Positions 9,375 to 22,887 of a stretch of DNA of 64,000 bases are shown here, piece by piece. The notes beneath the pieces were generated by a model. The model searched no databases. It was not told where the DNA came from and worked only from the letters and a program-made list of their open reading frames with translations. This DNA comes from Pleurodeles waltl (lineage: Eukaryota; Chordata; Amphibia; Caudata; Salamandridae): contig NC_090441.1 in NCBI RefSeq assembly GCF_031143425.1, positions 226,596,144 through 226,660,143 of the forward strand, in the 5' to 3' direction. The position numbers and the translations under genes are program-made. How positions within the stretch are numbered: position 1 is the stretch's first letter; every line of letters starts with the position of its first letter.

Positions 9375-12300
9375 TGTAGGAGGCTGGACTGGCTTGTAGT
9401 GAGTACCAAGGGGTACTTGCACCTTGCACCAGGCCCAGTTATCCCTTATTAGTGTATAGGGTGTCTAGCAGCTTAGGCTGATAGATAATGGTAGCTTAGC
9501 AGAGCAGCTTAGGCTGAACTAGGAGACGTGTGAAGCTACTACAGTACCACTTAGTGTCATATGCACAATATCATAAGAAAACACAATACACAGTTATACT
9601 AAAAATAAAGGTACTTTATTTTTATGACAATATGCCAAAGTATCTTAGAGTGTACCCTCAGTGAGGGGATAGGAAATATACACAAGATATATATACACAA
9701 TAGCAAAAATATGCAGTATAGTCTTAGAAAACAGTGCAAACAATGTATAGTTACAATAGGATGCAATGGGGAAACATAGGGATAGGGGCAACACAAACCA
9801 TATACTCCAAAAGTGGAATGCGAACAACGAATGGACCCCAAACCTATGTGACCTTGTAGAGAGTCGCTGGGACTATTAGAAAATAGTGAGAGTTAGAAAA
9901 ATAACCCTCCCCAAGACCCTGAAAGTGAGTGCAAAGTGCACTAGAGTTCCCCTAAGGACAAAGTTGTCGTTTTAGAGAAATAATGCAGGAAAGACACAAA
10001 CCAGCAATGCAACAACTGTGGATTTCCAATCTAGGGTACCTGTGGAACAAGGGGACCAAGTCCTAAAGTCACAAGCAAGTCGGAGATGGGCAGATGCCCA
10101 GGAAATGCCAGCTGCGGGTGCAAAGAAGCTTCGACTGGACAGAAGAAGCTGAGGTTTCTGCAGGAACGAAAAGGGCTAGAGACTTCCCCTTTGGTGGACG
10201 GATCCCTCTCGCCTTGGAGAGTCGTGCAGAAGTGTTTTCCCGCCGGAAGGACGCCAACATGCCTTGCTAGTCGCAAATCGTGCGTTTGGCGTTTTTGGAC
10301 GCTGCTGGGGCCCAGGAGGGCCCAGGAGGGACCAGGAGGTCGCAAATTGGACCTGAAGAGAGAGTAGACGTCGAGCAAGACAAAGAGCCCTCACTGAAGC
10401 AGGTAGCACCCGGAGAAGTGCCAGAAACAGGCACTACGAGGATGCGTGAAACGGTGCTCGCCGAAGTTGCACAAAGGAGTCCCACGTCGCCGGACACCAA
10501 CTTAGAAAGTCGTGCAATGCAGGTTAGAGTGCCGTGGACCCAGGCTTGGCTGTGCACAAAGGATTTCTGCCGGAAGTGCACAGGGGCCGGAGTAGCTGCA
10601 AAGTCGCGGTTCCCAGCAATGCAGCCCAGCGAGGTGAGGCAAGGACTTACCTCCACCAAACTTGGACTGAAGAGTCACTGGACTGTGCGGGTCACTTGGA
10701 CAGAGTTGCTGGATTCGAGGGACCTCGCTCGTCGTGCTGAGAGGAGACCCAAGGGACCGGTAATGCAGCTTTTTGGTGCCTGTGGTTGCAGGGGGAAGAT
10801 TCCGTCGACCCACGGGAGATTTCTTCGGAGCTTCTGGTGCAGAGAGGAGGCAGGCTACCCCCACAGCATGCACAAGCAGGAAAACAGTCGAGAAGGCGGC
10901 AGGATCAGCGTTACAGAGTTGCAGTAGTCGTCTTTGCTACTATGTTGCAGGTTTGCAGGCTTCCAGCGCGGTCCGCAATCGATTCCTTATCAGAAGGTGA
11001 AGAGAGAGATGCAGAGGAACTCGGATGAGCTCTTGCATTCGTTATCTAAAGTTTCCCCAGAGACAGAGACCCTAAATAGCCCGAAAAGAGGGTTTGGCTA
11101 CCTAGGAGAGAGGATAGGCTACTAACACCTGAAGGAGCCTATCAGCAAGAGTCTCTGACGTCACCTGGTGGCACTGGCCACTCAGAGCAGTCCAGTGTGC
11201 CAGCAGCACCTCTGTTTCCAAGATGGCAGAGGTCTGGAGCACACTGGAGGAGCTCTGGACACCTCCCAGGGGAGGTGCAGGTCAGGGCAGTGGTCACTCC
11301 CCTTTCCTTTGTCCAGTTTCGCGCCAAAGCAGGGGCTAAGGGGTCCCTGAACCGGTGTAGACTGGCTTATGCAGAATTGGGCACATCTGTGCCCAAGAAA
11401 GCATTTCCAGAGGCTGGGGGAGGCTACTCCTCCCCTGCCTTCACACCATTTTCCAAAGGGAGAGGGTGTCACACCCTCTCTCAGAGGAAGTTCTTTGTTC
11501 TGCCATCCTGGGCCAGGCCTGGTTGGACCCCAGGAGGGCAGATGCCTGTCTGAGGGGTTGGCAGCAGCAGCAGCTGCAGTGAAACCCCAGGAAGGGCAGT
11601 TTGGCAGTACCAGGGTCTGTGCTACAGACCACTGGGATCATGGGATTGTGCCAACTATGCCAGGATGGCATAGAGGGGGCAATTCCATGATCATAGACAT
11701 GTTACATGGCCATATTCGGAGTTACCATTGTGAAGCTACATATAGGTAGTGACCTATATGTAGTGCACGCGTGTAATGGTGTCCCCGCACTCACAAAGTT
11801 CAGGGAATTGGCTCTGAACAATGTGGGGGCACCTTGGCTAGTGCCAGGGTGCCCTCACACTAAGTAACTTTGCACCTAACCTTTACCAGGTAAAGGTTAG
11901 ACATATAGGTGACTTATAAGTTACGTAAGTGCAGTGTAAAATGGCTGTGAAATAACGTGGACGTTATTTCACTCAGGCTGCAGTGGCAGGCCTGTGTAAG
12001 AATTGTCAGAGCTCCCTATGGGTGGCAAAAGAAATGCTGCAGCCCATAGGGATCTCCTGGAACCCCAATACCCTGGGTACCTCAGTACCATATACTAGGG
12101 AATTATAAGGGTGTTCCAGTAAGCCAATGTACATTGGTAAAAATGGTCACTAGCCTGTCAGTGACAATTTGGAAAGAAATAAGAGAGCATAACCACTGAG
12201 GTTCTGGTTAGCAGAGCCTCAGTGAGACACTTAGTCACTACACAGGTAACACATTCAGGCACACTTATGAGCACTGGGGCCCTGGGTTACCAGGGTCCCA

Positions 12301-12378
12301 GTGACACATACAACTAAAACAACATATATACAGTGAAAAATGGGGGTAACATGCCAGGCAAGATGGTACTTTCCTACA
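9375..12378 (-). repeat. 3' LTR of nested A element
   Basis: Runs from TGTAGGAAAG (at 12378 on the minus strand) to CCTACA (9375). The termini form the inverted repeat TGTAGGA/TCCTACA. A-type U3 has a single CACTGGGA...CCCAGTG hairpin near its start, where B types have three. Confidence 0.95.
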
Positions 12379-12393
12379 CAACCCCCCCCTCCC
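12379..12393 (-). other. Polypurine tract
   Basis: On the minus strand a G-run (here broken by one A) followed by TTG stands directly before the 3' LTR. This is where plus-strand DNA synthesis is primed in LTR elements. Confidence 0.85.
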
Positions 12394-12411
12394 AAACGAA
12401 GGACAATAAGA

Positions 12412-14082
12412 CTAGCCATGACCTGATGAGTCTTCATTGTCTAAGTGGAAATATCTGGAGAGTCCATCTGCATTGGAGTGGCTACTCCCAGGTCTATGTT
12501 CCACTGTATAGTCCATTCCCTGTAGGGATATGGACCACCTCAACAATTTAGGATTTTCACCTTTCATTTGTTTTAGCCAAAGTAGAGGTTTGTGGTCTGT
12601 CTGAACAATGAAGTGAGTGCCAAACAGGTATGGCCTCAACTTCTTCAGAGCCCAGACCACAGCAAAGGCCTCCCTCTCAATGGCAGACCAACGCTTTTCT
12701 CTAGGGGTCAACCTTCTACTAATAAAAGCAACAGGTTGATCCTGGCCATCAGAATTAAGTTGTGATAGGACTGCCCCTACTCCTAATTCAGATGCATCAG
12801 TTTGGACATAGAATTTTTTAGAGTAACAAGGGCTTTTCAGGACAGGTGCAGAGCACATGGCCTTCTTCAGCTCCTCAAAAGCTTTCTGACAGCTTGCTGT
12901 CCATAATACCTTTTTAGGCATTTTCTTGGATGTGAGGTCATTAAGAGGTGCTGCAATGGAGCCATAGTTCTTAATGAACCTCCTGTAATACCCAGTGAGG
13001 CCTAGGAAGGCTCTCACCTGAGTCTGAGTGGTTGGGGGAACCCAATCAATAATAGTTTGGATTTTCCCCTGAAGTGGTGCAATCTGTTCCACACCAACAA
13101 GGTGTCCCAGATAAACCACCTTACCCTGCCCTATCTGGCACTTTGAAGCCTTGATAGTGAGGCCTGCCTTTTGCAGGGCCTCCAAAACTTTCCATAGGTG
13201 GACCAGGTGATCATCCCAGCTGGAGCTAAAGACAGCTATATCGTCCAAATATGCTGCACTGAAAGCTTCCAGCCCTTGCAGGACTGTGTTCACCAACCTC
13301 TGAAAAGTGGCAGGTGCATTTTTCAAACCAAAAGGCATTACAGAAAACTGGTAATGTCCTCCAATGGTAGAAAATGCAGTCTTAGGTTTAGCATCTTCTG
13401 ACAATTTGATCTGCCAATACCCTGCAGTCAAATCAAAAGTGCTTAGATACTTGGCAGATGCCAGTGTATCTATGAGCTCATCTGCCCTGGGTATAGGGTG
13501 AGCATCAGTTTTGGTTACCAAGTTGAGACCTCTATAGTCTACACAAAACCGCATTTCCTTCTTTCCATCTTTAGAATTGGGTTTTGGTACCAGTACCACA
13601 GGAGAAGCCCATGGACTGTCAGAGTGCTCAACCACTCCTAGTTCCAACATTTTCTGAACTTCTTGCTTTATGCAGTCCCTGACATTGTCAGGCTGCCTAT
13701 AGATCTTACTTTTGACAGGTAAACTGTCTCCAGTATCTATAGTGTGCTCACACCAAGAAGTGGTGCCTGGCACAGTAGAGAAGATTTCTGAAAATTGTCC
13801 TAGGAGATTTATGCAATTATCTTTCTGCTCAGCAGTAAGACAATCAGCCAAAACTACACCTTCCACAAGAGCATCTTGTTCTGTGGAAGAGAAGAGATCA
13901 GGTAGAGAATCACTGTCTTCTTCCTGTCCCTCATCAGTTGCCATGAGTAGGGTGAGATCAGCCCTGTCATAATAGGGTTTCAGGCGGTTGACATGGAGCA
14001 CCCTAAGGGGACTCCTGGCAGTGCCTAAGTCAACTAAATAGGTGACTTCTCCCTTCTTTTCAACAATTGTGTGGGGACCACT
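12412..14082 (-). pseudogene. pol: Reverse transcriptase and RNase H of nested A element
   Basis: Copies the element RNA into DNA. After the end of the integrase GPY/F-like segment (HVNRLKPYY) come the acidic linker, the RT fingers (SPWASPVVLVPKP, MRFCVDYRGLN), palm Asp (STFDLTAGYWQ), the catalytic YLDD, the connection (FLGLTGYYRRFI) and RNase H (QTDASE, EREAF, QTDHKP, NADGLSR). The frame is open from the stop codon at 14083-14085 down to the natural stop at 12412. Because the upstream stop separates it from gag and integrase, this copy probably cannot make RT normally. Confidence 0.9.
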
Positions 14083-15584
14083 TCATTTATCTTGGAGTGC
14101 TCTTGGGGCCACAGGCTCCAAGACCCACACTTTCTGTCCTGGTTGGTTCTGAACCAAAACAGCCTTCTGATCATGCCATTGCTTCTGGAGCTCTTGGCTG
14201 GCCTGAAGGTTTTTACTGGCCTTTTTCATGTACTCAGCCATCCTTGATCTGAGGCCAAGTACATAATCCACAATATCCTGCTTAGGAGCTTTTAAAGGTT
14301 GTTCCCAACCCTCCTTTACAAGTGTGAGTGGACCCCTAACAGGGTGTCCAAAAAGAAGTTCAAAGGGGCTGAAGCCCACTCCTTTCTGGGGTACCTCCCT
14401 GTAGGCAAAAAGGAGGCATGGTAGAAGGATATCCCATCTCCTGCGGAGTTTTTCAGGGAGACCCATAATCATGCCTTTGAGAGTTTTATTAAATCTCTCC
14501 ACCAGTCCATTTGTTTGTGGATGATAGGGTGTTGTGAACTTGTACGTTACACCACACTCCTTCCACATGGCCTTTAAATATGCAGACAGGAAATTGCTTC
14601 CTCTGTCTGATACTACTTCCTTTGGGAAGCCCACCCTGGAAAATATTCCCAGGAGGGCCTTTGCCACTGCAGGTGCTGTAGTGGTCCTTAAAGGAATAGC
14701 TTCAGGATATCTTGTGGCATGGTCCACTACCACTAAGATAAACCTATTGCCTGAAGCAGTAGGAGGGTCAAGGGGGCCAACTATGTCAACCCCTACCCTT
14801 TCAAAGGGAACTCCAACCACAGGTAGTGGGATAAGGGGTGCCTTTGGGGTGCCACCTGTCTTGCCACTGGCTTGACAGGTTTCACAGGACTTGCAAAATT
14901 CTTTTGTGTCCTCAGACATCCTAGGCCAATGAAACAGGGGAACAAGCCTGTCCCAAGTTTTCATTTGTCCTAGTTGCCCAGCTAAGGGAATGTCATGTGC
15001 CAGTGTTAGGAGGAACTTTCTGTACTCCTGAGGAATCACTAATCTCCTGGCAGCTCCAGGTTTAGGATCCCTATGCTCAGTGTACAAGAGGTTGTCCTCC
15101 CAGTAAACTCTGTGAGAGTCACTGACATCCCCATTAGCCTGTTTGACAGCTTGCTGTCTGAGACCCTCTAATGTGGGACAGGTTTGCTGTGCCACACTCA
15201 GCTCCTCTCTGGCAGGCCCCCCTTCACCCAAAAGCTCAGCAGTGTCTGCTTCCAGCTCCTCTGGTGTAGGTTCTGCACAGGGAGGGAATTCTTCTTCCTC
15301 AGAAGTAGAATCCACTGTAGAGGGAGGGATAGTAGGAAGTGGTTTGCTTCTACTAGCCCTAGCTTTAGGGAGCACTTGGTCCATTGTTCCAGGATCCAAG
15401 CTTCCCTGTCCTTTTTGCTTTTTGGCCTGAGCCCTTGTCAAAGCAAAAATAGGCCCTGGGATGCCCAGCATTGCTGCATGGGCCTCCAACTCCACATCTG
15501 ACCAAGCTGATGTCTCCAAATCATTCCCTAATAGACAGTCTACAGGTAAATCTGAAGCTACCACAACTTTCTTTGGACCAGTTA
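14083..15584 (-). pseudogene. pol: Integrase of nested A element, closed by a Trp-to-stop change
   Basis: Joins element DNA to the host chromosome. It contains the end of protease, an acidic Glu-rich linker, the zinc domain (H-x6-H, C-x2-C), the catalytic D, D, E (VGVDIVGP; VVSDRGSNF; LVERFN) and the start of the GPY/F-like C-terminal segment. It ends at TGA (14083-14085) where relatives have TGG (Trp). The next frame downstream is RT, so the gene order is integrase then RT. Confidence 0.9.
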
Positions 15585-17410
15585 CCCCCCCCCCAGTTGA
15601 GATTTACAACAGCCATGGGGTGGCTTTGTGTTATGTTGTGAGCATCGGTTACTTGGTACTGGTGTCCAAGTATGTGTTGTTCAGGGTGCACCAGTTTCTC
15701 AATCACCATTGTGACACTGGCACCTGTGTCCCTGTAGGCCTGGACCTCAACACCATTTATTAGGGTTAGTTGCTTGTACTTCTCCAAGTTATGGGGGCAA
15801 GCAACCAAAGTGGCTAAATCAATAGCCCCTTCAGAGACTAAAGTAGCCTCTGTGGTCTCCCTAATCAGACCAACCCCAACTAAATTACCAAAAGTGAGCC
15901 CAGCTACTCCCTTGGATTGGCTATTAGTAGGTTTGCTCCCACCACCACTGCTATTAGTAGGGACACTAGGTGTAGCAGTAGGGGTTGTAGTGGTAGGAGC
16001 GTTGGTGCTTTTCTTTGGACAACTGGGATCTGTTGTCCAATGGCCTTTTATCTTACATAAATAGCACCATGGTTTCTTTTCCTTGTTCTGATTTGAAGAG
16101 GATTTTGGCCCACCACCCCCACCAGCGTGTTTTTGTGGGCCTGATGAAGACTCATTTTTAGATTTGTCCCCACCCTTGTCAGAAGACTTACCATCCTTCT
16201 TCTTGTTGCCATCTTTGTCACCCCCTGTATGAACTTTTCTGTTCACCCTTGTTCTGACCCATTTGTCTGCCTTCTTTCCCAATTCTTGGGGAGAGGTCAG
16301 ATCAGAGTCCACCAAGTACTGGTGCAACAAATCAGACACACAATTATTAAGAATATGCTCTCTCAGGATCAAGTTATACAGGCTGTCATAATCAGTAACT
16401 TTACTGCCATGTAACCACCCCTCCAAGGCCTTCACGGAATGGTCAATGAAATCAACCCAGTCTTGTGAAGACTCCTTTTTGGTCTCTCTGAACTTTATCC
16501 TGTATTGTTCAGTGGTTAAGCCATAACCATCCAGGAGTGCATTCTTAAGAACATGGAAATTATTGGCATCACTTTCTTTCACAGTAAGGAGCCTATCCCT
16601 GCCTTTTCCACTAAATGATAGCCATAGGATAGCAGCCCACTGCCTTTGAGGGACATCCTGTACAACACAGGCCCTCTCAAGTGCAGCAAACCACTTGTTA
16701 ATGTCATCCCCCTCCTTATAAGGGGGAACTATCTTGTGCAGATTCCTTGAATCATGCTCTTTTACAGGATGACTATGGGGAATACTGCTGCTGCCACCAT
16801 GGGTATCTAAACCCAACTTCTGTCTTTCCTTCTCTAATTCAAAAGACTGTCTATCCAAATCCAGCTGTTGCTTTTTAAGCTTCAGTCTGCTTTGTTCCAC
16901 CCTCAACTTATTGAGTTCCCTCTCTAACATTCTGTCATCAGGGTTGGTGGGAGGGACATTTCTAGAAACAGAGCTATGATGGGAATGAACAGAAGGAGAC
17001 CTGTCCCTTACAGAAGCCACCCTAACAGCTTGGTTTACAGAAACATTACTACCAGTATGGTGAGAATAAATGCTTTTGCTATGGTGTGAGACGACACTAT
17101 TTATATGGTGTGGCTCATCATCATTACCATCTATGCTAGATTGTCTAGTAATGGGCAGGCTAGGAAGTTTCTTTCCTGAATCTTTTCCTGGGGGAGTCCC
17201 TGAATCAGATTGAGAACTATTAGGTACTTTTTCAACAGATGAGGCACCTATGGCCTTATCCTGTTCTCTAAGCATGTTAAGTAACAGTTCCAAGGAAGGA
17301 TTCTTCCCTACACTCAAACCTCTCTCTATACAGAGACTCCTTGCTCTTTTCCAGCTAAGGTTGTCATATGCAAGTTTGGACAGATCAACACTTTGGCCTG
17401 TGCCAGACAT
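15585..17410 (-). CDS. gag: Gag-protease of nested A element
   Basis: ATG at 17410, about 250 nt after the primer-binding site. A-type Gag: long Ser/His linker with SIYSHHTGS, coiled coil, SCAN-like capsid end, Lys/Gly-rich linker, zinc knuckle at about 449-464 (CYLCKIKGHW...C), Pro/Thr-rich spacer and protease with DTGA at about 561-564. The frame runs through the TAG-free join into protease with no gag stop, so Gag and protease are made as one chain. A run of 10 C (G on the coding strand) at 15585-15594 shifts the frame and the chain ends at 15521. The in-frame relative has 9. Confidence 0.9.
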
Positions 17411-17660
17411 TTTTTAGAGGGAGTTAAAGTGATAGAAAAAGAGAAAAAAGTTTTCAGAACTTTTTTGGAAAGACAGAAAAAAACTTTTTAAACTTTTAAG
17501 AACTTTTTGAAAGTTTAGAGGTACTTTTCAGCACTTAGAAAAGAGTGAAAAGAGGAAATGCAAAACTTTTTGGCTATGTGTATATACACTGACCTTGTTT
17601 TGTATATTTTTCTCTTATGAAAAGTACAATGACAAGAGTGGTAAGTAGTCTCAAGCACTT

Positions 17661-17680
17661 ATCCCACCTCTGCACAACCA
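17661..17680 (-). other. Primer-binding site
   Basis: Begins TGG on the minus strand, one base from the LTR end at 17682, with one base changed in the tRNA-Leu-like core. The leader 17411-17660 is A/T-rich and carries no gene. Confidence 0.6.
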
Positions 17681-17681
17681 A

Positions 17682-20676
17682 TGTAGGAGGCTGGACTGGC
17701 TTGTAGTGAGTACCAAGGGGTACTTGCACCTTGCACCAGGCCCAGTTATCCCTTATTAGTGTATAGGGTGTCTAGCAGCTTAGGCTGATAGATAATGGTA
17801 GCTTAGCAGAGCAGCTTAGGCTGAACTAGGAGACGTGTGAAGCTACTACAGTACCACTTAGTGTCATATGCACAATATCATAAGAAAACACAATACACAG
17901 TTATACTAAAAATAAAGGTACTTTATTTTTATGACAATATGCCAAAGTATCTTAGAGTGTACCCTCAGTGAGAGGATAGGAAATATACACAAGATATATA
18001 TACACAATAGCAAAAATATGCAGTATAGTCTTAGAAAACAGTGCAAACAATGTATAGTTACAATAGGATGCAATGGGGAAACATAGGGATAGGGGCAACA
18101 CAAACCATATACTCCAAAAGTGGAATGCAAACCACGAATGGACCCCAAACCTATGTGACCTTGTAGAGAGTCGCTGGGACTATTAGAAAATAGTGAGAGT
18201 TAGAAAAATAACCCTCCCCAAGACCCTGAAAAGTGAGTGCAAAGTGCACTAGAGTTCCCCTAAGGACAAAGTAGTCGTGTTAGAGAAATAATGCAGGAAA
18301 GACACAAACCAGCAATGCAACAACTGTGGATTTCCAATCTAGGGTACCTGTGGAACAAGGGGACCAAGTCCAAAAGTCACAAGCAAGTCGGAGATGGGCA
18401 GATGCCCAGGAAATGCCAGCTGTGGGTGCAAAGAAGCTTCAACTGGACAGAAGAAGCTGAGGTTTCTGCAGGAACGAAAAGGGCTAGAGACTTCCCCTTT
18501 GGTGGACCGATCCCTCTCGCCTTGGAGAGTCGTGCAGATGTGTTTTCCCGCCGGAAGGACGCCAACAAGCCTTGCTAGTCGCAAATCGTGCTTTTGGCGT
18601 TTTTGGACGCTGCTGGGGCCCAGGAGGGACCAGGAGGTCGCAAATTGGACCTGAAGAGAGAGGGGACATCGAGAAAGACAAACAGCCCTCACTGAAGCAG
18701 GTAGCTCCCAGAGAAATGCCAGAAACAGGCACTATAAGGATGCGTGAAACGGTGCTCGCCGAAGTTGCACAAAGGAGTCCCACGTCGCCGGAGACCAACT
18801 TAGAAAGTCGTGCAATGCAGGTTAGAGTGCCGTGGACCCAGGCTTGGCTGTGCACAAAGGATTTCCGCCGGAAGTGCACAGGGGCCGGAGTAGCTGCAAA
18901 GTCGCGGTTCCCAGCAATGCAGCCCAGCGAGGTGAGGCAAGGACTTACCTCCACCAAACTTGGACTGAAGAGTCACTGGACTGTGGGGGTCACTTGGACA
19001 GAGTTGCTGGATTCGAGGGACCTCGCTCGTCGTGCTGAGAGGAGACCCAAGGGACCGGTAATGCAGCTTTTTGGTGCCTGCGGTTGCAAGGGGAAGATTC
19101 CGTCGACCCACGGGAGATTTCTTCGGAGCTTCTGGTGCAGAGAGGAGACAGGCTACCCCCACAGCATGCACAAGCAGGAAAACAGTCGAGAAGGCGGCAG
19201 GATCAGCGTTACAGAGTTGCAGTAGTCGTCTTTGCTACTATGTTGCAGGTTTGCAGGCTTCCAGCGCGGTCCGCAGTCGATTCCTTATCAGAAGGTGAAG
19301 AGAGAGATGCAGAGGAACTCGGATGAGCTCTTGCATTCGTTATCTAAAGTTTCCCCAGAGACAGAGACCCTAAATAGCCCGAAAAGAGGGTTTGGCTACT
19401 TAGGAGAGAGGATAGGCTACTAACACCTGAAGGAGCCTATCAGCAGGAGTCTCTGACGTCACCTGGTGGCACTGGCCACTCAGAGCAGTCCAGTGTGCCA
19501 GCAGCCCCTCTGTTTCCAAGATGGCAGAGGTCTGGAGCACACTGGAGGAGCTCTGGACACCTCCCAGGGGAGGTGCAGGTCAGGGTAGTGGTCACTCCCC
19601 TTTCCTTTGTCCAGTTTCGCACCAGAGCAGGGGCTAAGGGGTCCCTGAACCGGTGTAGACTGGCTTATGCAGAATTGGGCACATCTGTGCCCAAGAAAGC
19701 ATTTCCAGAGGCTGGGGGAGGCTACTCCTCCCCTGCCTTCACACCATTTTCCAAAGGGAGAGGGTGTCACACCCTCTCTCAGAGGAAGTTCTTTGTTCTG
19801 CCATCCTGGGCCAGGCCTGGCTGGACCCCAGGAGGGCAGATGCCTGTCTGAGGGGTTGGCAGCAGCAGCAGCTGCAGTGAAACCCCAGGAAGGGCAGTTT
19901 GGCAGTACCAGGGTCTGTGCTACAGACCACTGGGATCATGGGATTGTGCCAACTATGCCAGGATGGCATAGAGGGGGCAATTCCATGATCATAGACATGT
20001 TACATGGCCATATTCGGAGTTACCATTGTGAAGCTACATATAGGTAGTGACCTATATGTAGTGCACGCGTGTAATGGTGTCCCCGCACTCACAAAGTTCA
20101 GGGAATTGGCTCTGAACAATGTGGGGGCACCTTGGCTAGTGCCAGGGTGCCCTCACACTAAGTAACTTTGCACCTAACCTTTACCAGGTAAAGGTTAGAC
20201 ATATAGGTGACTTATAAGTTACTGAAGTGCAGTGTAAAATGGCTGTGAAATAACGTGGACGTTATTTCACTCAGGCTGCAGTGGCAGGCCTGTGTAAGAA
20301 TTGTCAGAGCTCCCTATGGGTGGCAAAAGAAATGCTGCAGCCCATAGGGATCTCCTGGAACCCCAATACCCTGGGTACCTCAGTACCATATACTAGGGAA
20401 TTATAAGGGTGTTCCAGTAAGCCAATGTACATTGGTAAAAATGGTCACTAGCCTGTCAGTGACAATTTGGAAAGAAATGAGAGAGCATAACCACTGAGGT
20501 TCTGGTTAGCAGAGCCTCAGTGAGACAGTTAGTCACTACACAGGTAACACATTCAGGCACACTTATGAGCACTGGGGCCCTGGGTTACCAGGGTCCCAGT
20601 GACACATACAACTAAAACAACATATATACAGTGAAAAATGGGGGTAACATGCCAGGCAAGATGGTACTTTCCTACA
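17682..20676 (-). repeat. 5' LTR of nested A element
   Basis: TGTAGGAAAG...CCTACA on the minus strand, 2,995 bp, with the same layout as the partner LTR at 9375-12378: CRE, TATA-like box, CpG-rich leader with splice-like sites, and AATAAA near the U5 end. Confidence 0.95.
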
Positions 20677-20681
20677 GACAG

Positions 20682-22872
20682 GGGAAGCAATTTCATGTCT
20701 GCATACTTAAAGGCCATGTGGAAGGAGTGTGGTGTAACGTACAAGTTCACAACACCCTATCATCCACAAACAAATGGACTGGTGGAGAGATTTAATAAAA
20801 CTCTCAAAGGCATGATTATGGGTCTCCTTGAAAAACTCCGCAGGAGATGGGATATCCTTCTACCATGCCTCCTTTTTGCCTACAGGGAGGTACCCCAGAA
20901 AGGAGTGGGCTTCAGCCCCTTTGAACTTCTTTTTGGACACCCTGTTAGGGGTCCACTCACACTTGTAAAGGAGGGTTGGGAACAACCTTTAAAAGCTCCT
21001 AAGCAGGACATTGTGGATTATGTACTTGGCCTCAGATCAAGAATGGCTGAGTACATGAAAAAGGCCAGTAAAAACCTTCAGGCCAGCCAAGAGCTCCAGA
21101 AGCAATGGCATGATCAGAAGGCTGTTTTGGTTCAGTACCAACCAGGGCAGAAAGTGTGGGTCTTGGAGCCTGTGGCCCCAAGAGCACTCCAAGATAAATG
21201 GAGTGGACCCCACACAATTGTTGAAAAGAAGGGAGAAGTCACCTATTTAGTTGACTTAGGCACTGCCAGGAGTCCCCTTAGGGTGCTCCATGTCAACCGC
21301 CTGAAACCCTACTATGACAGGGCTGATCTCACCCTGCTCATGGCAACTGATGAGGGACAGGAAGAAGACAGTGATCCTCTACCTGATCTCTTCTCTTCCA
21401 CAGAACAAGATGCTCTTGTGGAAGGTGTAGTTTTGGCTGATTGTCTTACTGCTGAGCAGAAAGACAATTGCATAAATCTCCTAGATCAATTCTCTGAACT
21501 CTTCTCTACTGTGCCAGGTACCACTTCTTGGTGTGAGCACACTATAGATACTGGAGACAGTTTACCTGTCAAAAGTAAGATCTATAGGCAGCCTGACCAT
21601 GTCAGGGACTGCATAAAGCAAGAGGTCCAGAAAATGTTAGAACTAGGAGTGGTTGAGCACTCTGACAGTCCATGGGCTTCTCCTGTGGTACTGGTACCAA
21701 AACCCCATTCCAAAGATGGAAAGAAGGAAATGCGGTTTTGTGTAGACTATAGAGGACTCAACTTGGTAACCAAAACTGATGCTCACCCTATACCCAGGGC
21801 AGATGAGCTCATAGATACACTGGCATCTGCCAAGTATCTAAGCACTTTTGACTTGACTGCAGGGTATTGGCAGATCAAATTGTCAGAAGATGCTAAACCT
21901 AAGACTGCATTTTCTACCATTGGAGGACATTACCAGTTTACTGTAATGCCTTTTGGTTTGAAAAATGCACCTGCCACTTTTCAGAGGTTGGTGAACACAG
22001 TCCTGCAAGGGCTGGAAGCTTTCAGTGCAGCATATTTGGACGATATAGCTGTCTTTAGATCCAGCTGGGATGATCACCTGGTCCACCTATGGAAAGTTTT
22101 GGAGGCCCTGCAAAAGGCAGGCCTCACTATCAAGGCTTCAAAGTGCCAGATAGGGCAGGGTAAGGTGGTTTATCTGGGACACCTTGTTGGTGGGGAACAG
22201 ATTGCACCACTACAGGGGAAAATCCAAACAATTATTGATTGGGTTCCCCCTACTACACAGACTCAGGTGAGAGCCTTCCTAGGCCTCACTGGGTATTACA
22301 GGAGGTTCATTAAGAACTATGGCTCCATTGCAGCCCCTCTTAATGACCTCACTTCCAAAAAGATGCCTAAAAAGGTATTATGGACAGCAAACTGTCAGAA
22401 AGCTTTTGAGGAGCTGAAGCAGGCCATGTGCTCTGCACCTGTCCTGAAAAGCCCTTGTTACTCTAAAAAATTCTATGTCCAAACTGATGCATCTGAATTA
22501 GGAGTAGGGGCAGTCCTATCACAACTTAATTCTGAGGGCCAGGATCAACCTGTTGCTTTTATTAGTAGGAGGTTGACCCCTGGAGAAAAGCGTTGGTCTG
22601 CCATTGAGAGGGAGGCCTTTGCTGTGGTCTGGGCTCTGAAGAAGTTGAGGCCATACCTGTTTGGCACTCACTTCATTGTTCAGACAGACCACAAACCTCT
22701 ACTTTGGCTAAAACAAATGAAAGGTTAAAATCCTAAATTGTTGAGGTGGTCCATATCCCTACAGGGAATGGACTATACAGTGGAACATAGACCTGGGAGT
22801 AGCCACTCCAATGCAGATGGACTCTCCAGATATTTCCACTTAGACAATGAAGACTCATCAGGTCATGGCTAG
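20682..22872 (+). pseudogene. pol: Integrase (rest), RT and RNase H of the old plus-strand element
   Basis: Continues the integrase cut at 9374, from the residues after VVSD through the catalytic Glu (LVERFN) and the GPY/F-like C-terminus (GPHTIVEKKG, HVNRLKPYY). RT follows with STFDLTAGYW and YLDD, then RNase H. The frame is open from the junction to TAA at 22726-22728, where relatives have Glu. The last 48 codons after this stop are still recognisable and end at the natural stop 22870-22872. Confidence 0.9.
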
Positions 22873-22887
22873 TCTTATTGTCCTTCG

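Larger units (their letters stand above)
9375..20676 (-). mobile_element. Nearly complete type A Gmr1-like LTR retrotransposon, 11.3 kb
   Basis: Minus strand order: 5' LTR 20676-17682, PBS, gag-protease from 17410, integrase, RT-RNase H ending at 12412, polypurine tract, 3' LTR 12378-9375. The LTRs are 2,995 and 3,004 bp. They differ by a 9-bp tandem gain (GCCCAGGAGG-like) near 10310 and by scattered substitutions. Coding defects: one extra base in the G-run at 15585-15594 and a Trp-to-stop change at 14083-14085. It is inserted in the integrase of the plus-strand element with TSD GACAG. Confidence 0.95.
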
